DNA of 6,545 bases from SAR202 cluster bacterium (GTDB lineage: Bacteria > Chloroflexota > Dehalococcoidia > UBA3495), in assembly GCA_009392075.1 (NCBI GenBank), contig VFHG01000106.1, positions 1 to 6,545 of the forward strand, read 5' to 3'. Positions 5,768 to 6,545 of the stretch are shown here, in pieces. A model generated the notes under the pieces. It had not been told where the DNA came from and ran no database searches. It saw only the letters and a list, made by a program, of their open reading frames with translations. Positions within the stretch are counted from its first letter, which is position 1, and every line of letters begins with the position of its first letter. The position numbers were made by a program, and so were the translations under genes.

Positions 5768-6545
5768 TAGCTTGGCCAGCCGCTTCAGCCTCAGCCGAAG
5801 ACACCGGGGTTTCTCCCACATTCCCTTCTTGGTCGGACGGCCAGACCTGGCCGCCGGAAACGTGGAAATAATTGGCCTCGGACCCAAAGAAATCGTTCAC
5901 CTGTTCCAAGTCGGTTGTGGTAATCAGGACTTGTTCGTAACGGGTGGCCTTCTCCAGAAGTCGGTGCCTGCGTGAGCCGTCCATCTCCGATAACGCATCA
6001 TCGAACAGGACAACGGGCCCCTCCCCCCGCACGGATTCCAAGAACTCGGCTTCCGCCAGGCGGAGGGCCAAGGCAAGGGTGCGTGCCTGGCCACGGGACG
6101 CGAAAACTCCCATGTCCGCTCCGTCGATAGTTAGGTTGAAATCGTCCCGGTGGGGCCCCACGGCTGTTATCGGCCGGGCCCGCTCCCAGTGGGACACCGC
6201 AGCAAGAGCCTCCCGAAAATTGGTTTCTATCTCGGCAACATCGCCGCCAAGAAGCACGCTGGGCCGGTACTCAACCTCAAGGTTTCCCTCAGGGCCGCTC
6301 AGGTCCTCGTGGTGCCGCATGCAAGCCGGCGTAAGTTCCCGCATGGCTTCTTGACGCTGCCAGGTAATCGACGCCCCTTCGCGGACCAGTTCGTCGTCCC
6401 AAAAGGCCAGCTCGTCCCTCTCAGCTCGGCCTTCGCGGAGCAGGCGAAGCAGTTGGTTCCGCTGTTGCACAACGCGGTGATACCGCTGCAATCTCTTCAA
6501 GTAGGCCTGGTCTGCCTGGGACAGGAGGATGTCCAGAAACCGTCT
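5751..6545 (-). CDS. recF: DNA replication and repair protein RecF (5' partial)
   Basis: RecF is an SMC/ABC-type ATPase that binds at single-strand gaps and helps RecO and RecR load RecA. The window holds 264 C-terminal residues; the frame is open to the right edge, so the N-terminal part with the Walker A loop lies outside. The fragment begins RRFLDILL, a block typical of RecF, and continues with RYHRVVQQRNQLL. Further on are AVGPHRDDFNL (about 128-138), the ABC signature SRGQARTLALALRLAE (about 150-165), Walker B with the following D-loop VVLFDDALSEMD (about 178-189), and LITTTD (about 207-212). The TTG at 6500 is an internal leucine codon, not a start. After the usual family end (YFHVSGGQV) there is an acidic, Ala/Glu-rich tail of about 30 residues that looks disordered. 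The stop is TGA at 5753-5751, and purL follows after 65 bases. Neither dciA nor gyrB, frequent neighbours of recF, follows it here. Confidence 0.95.
   Translation of the reverse strand, partial: RRFLDILLSQADQAYLKRLQRYHRVVQQRNQLLRLLREGRAERDELAFWDDELVREGASITWQRQEAMRELTPACMRHHEDLSGPEGNLEVEYRPSVLLGGDVAEIETNFREALAAVSHWERARPITAVGPHRDDFNLTIDGADMGVFASRGQARTLALALRLAEAEFLESVRGEGPVVLFDDALSEMDGSRRHRLLEKATRYEQVLITTTDLEQVNDFFGSEANYFHVSGGQVWPSDQEGNVGETPVSSAEAEAAGQAIDETA

Noticed and set aside
5944..6354. Plus-strand 136-codon frame opposite recF
   Set aside because: It is antisense to the conserved RecF signature and Walker B region, and has shadow-like composition.

Overview
The window looks like a piece of a bacterial chromosome of moderately high GC content, gene-dense, with GTG as well as ATG starts and clear Shine-Dalgarno sequences. 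The small-type PurL, with an N-terminal SEHCGYKHSRPLL block, together with the overall gene style, would suit Chloroflexota (for example the Dehalococcoidia/SAR202 side). This is an impression from sequence style and is not proven by anything in the window.

Layout from left to right. A plus-strand gene, cut by the left edge, runs to 924. It encodes an unrecognised protein with a probable winged-helix domain between acidic, low-complexity linkers. A 127-base gap (925-1051) separates it from the convergent minus-strand block. The gap holds a strong intrinsic terminator (953-982) that can serve both sides, and a small GC-rich imperfect palindrome. Four minus-strand genes then fill the rest. In transcription order (right to left) they are: recF, cut by the right edge (6545 to 5751); purL (5685-3478); a GT4 family glycosyltransferase (3485-2301, overlapping the purL stop by 8 bases); and a GH63/mannosylglycerate-hydrolase-like glycosidase (2284-1052). 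The gaps are 65 bases, an 8-base overlap, and 16 bases, so the last three genes are very likely one transcript, perhaps with recF upstream.

How the genes fit together. RecF (loading at DNA gaps) and PurL (fourth step of de novo purine synthesis) are housekeeping functions and have no direct biochemical link. The glycosyltransferase and the glycosidase are adjacent and co-oriented, and may act on the same small glycoside or glycan. A compatible-solute cycle (glucosyl- or mannosylglycerate type) is one possibility, but the sequence alone does not fix the substrate.

I see no mobile element, CRISPR array, tRNA, rRNA or riboswitch, and no convincing undescribed system. The points most worth a second look are the partial winged-helix protein, the GT4/GH pair behind purL, and a very aromatic segment in the glycosyltransferase.
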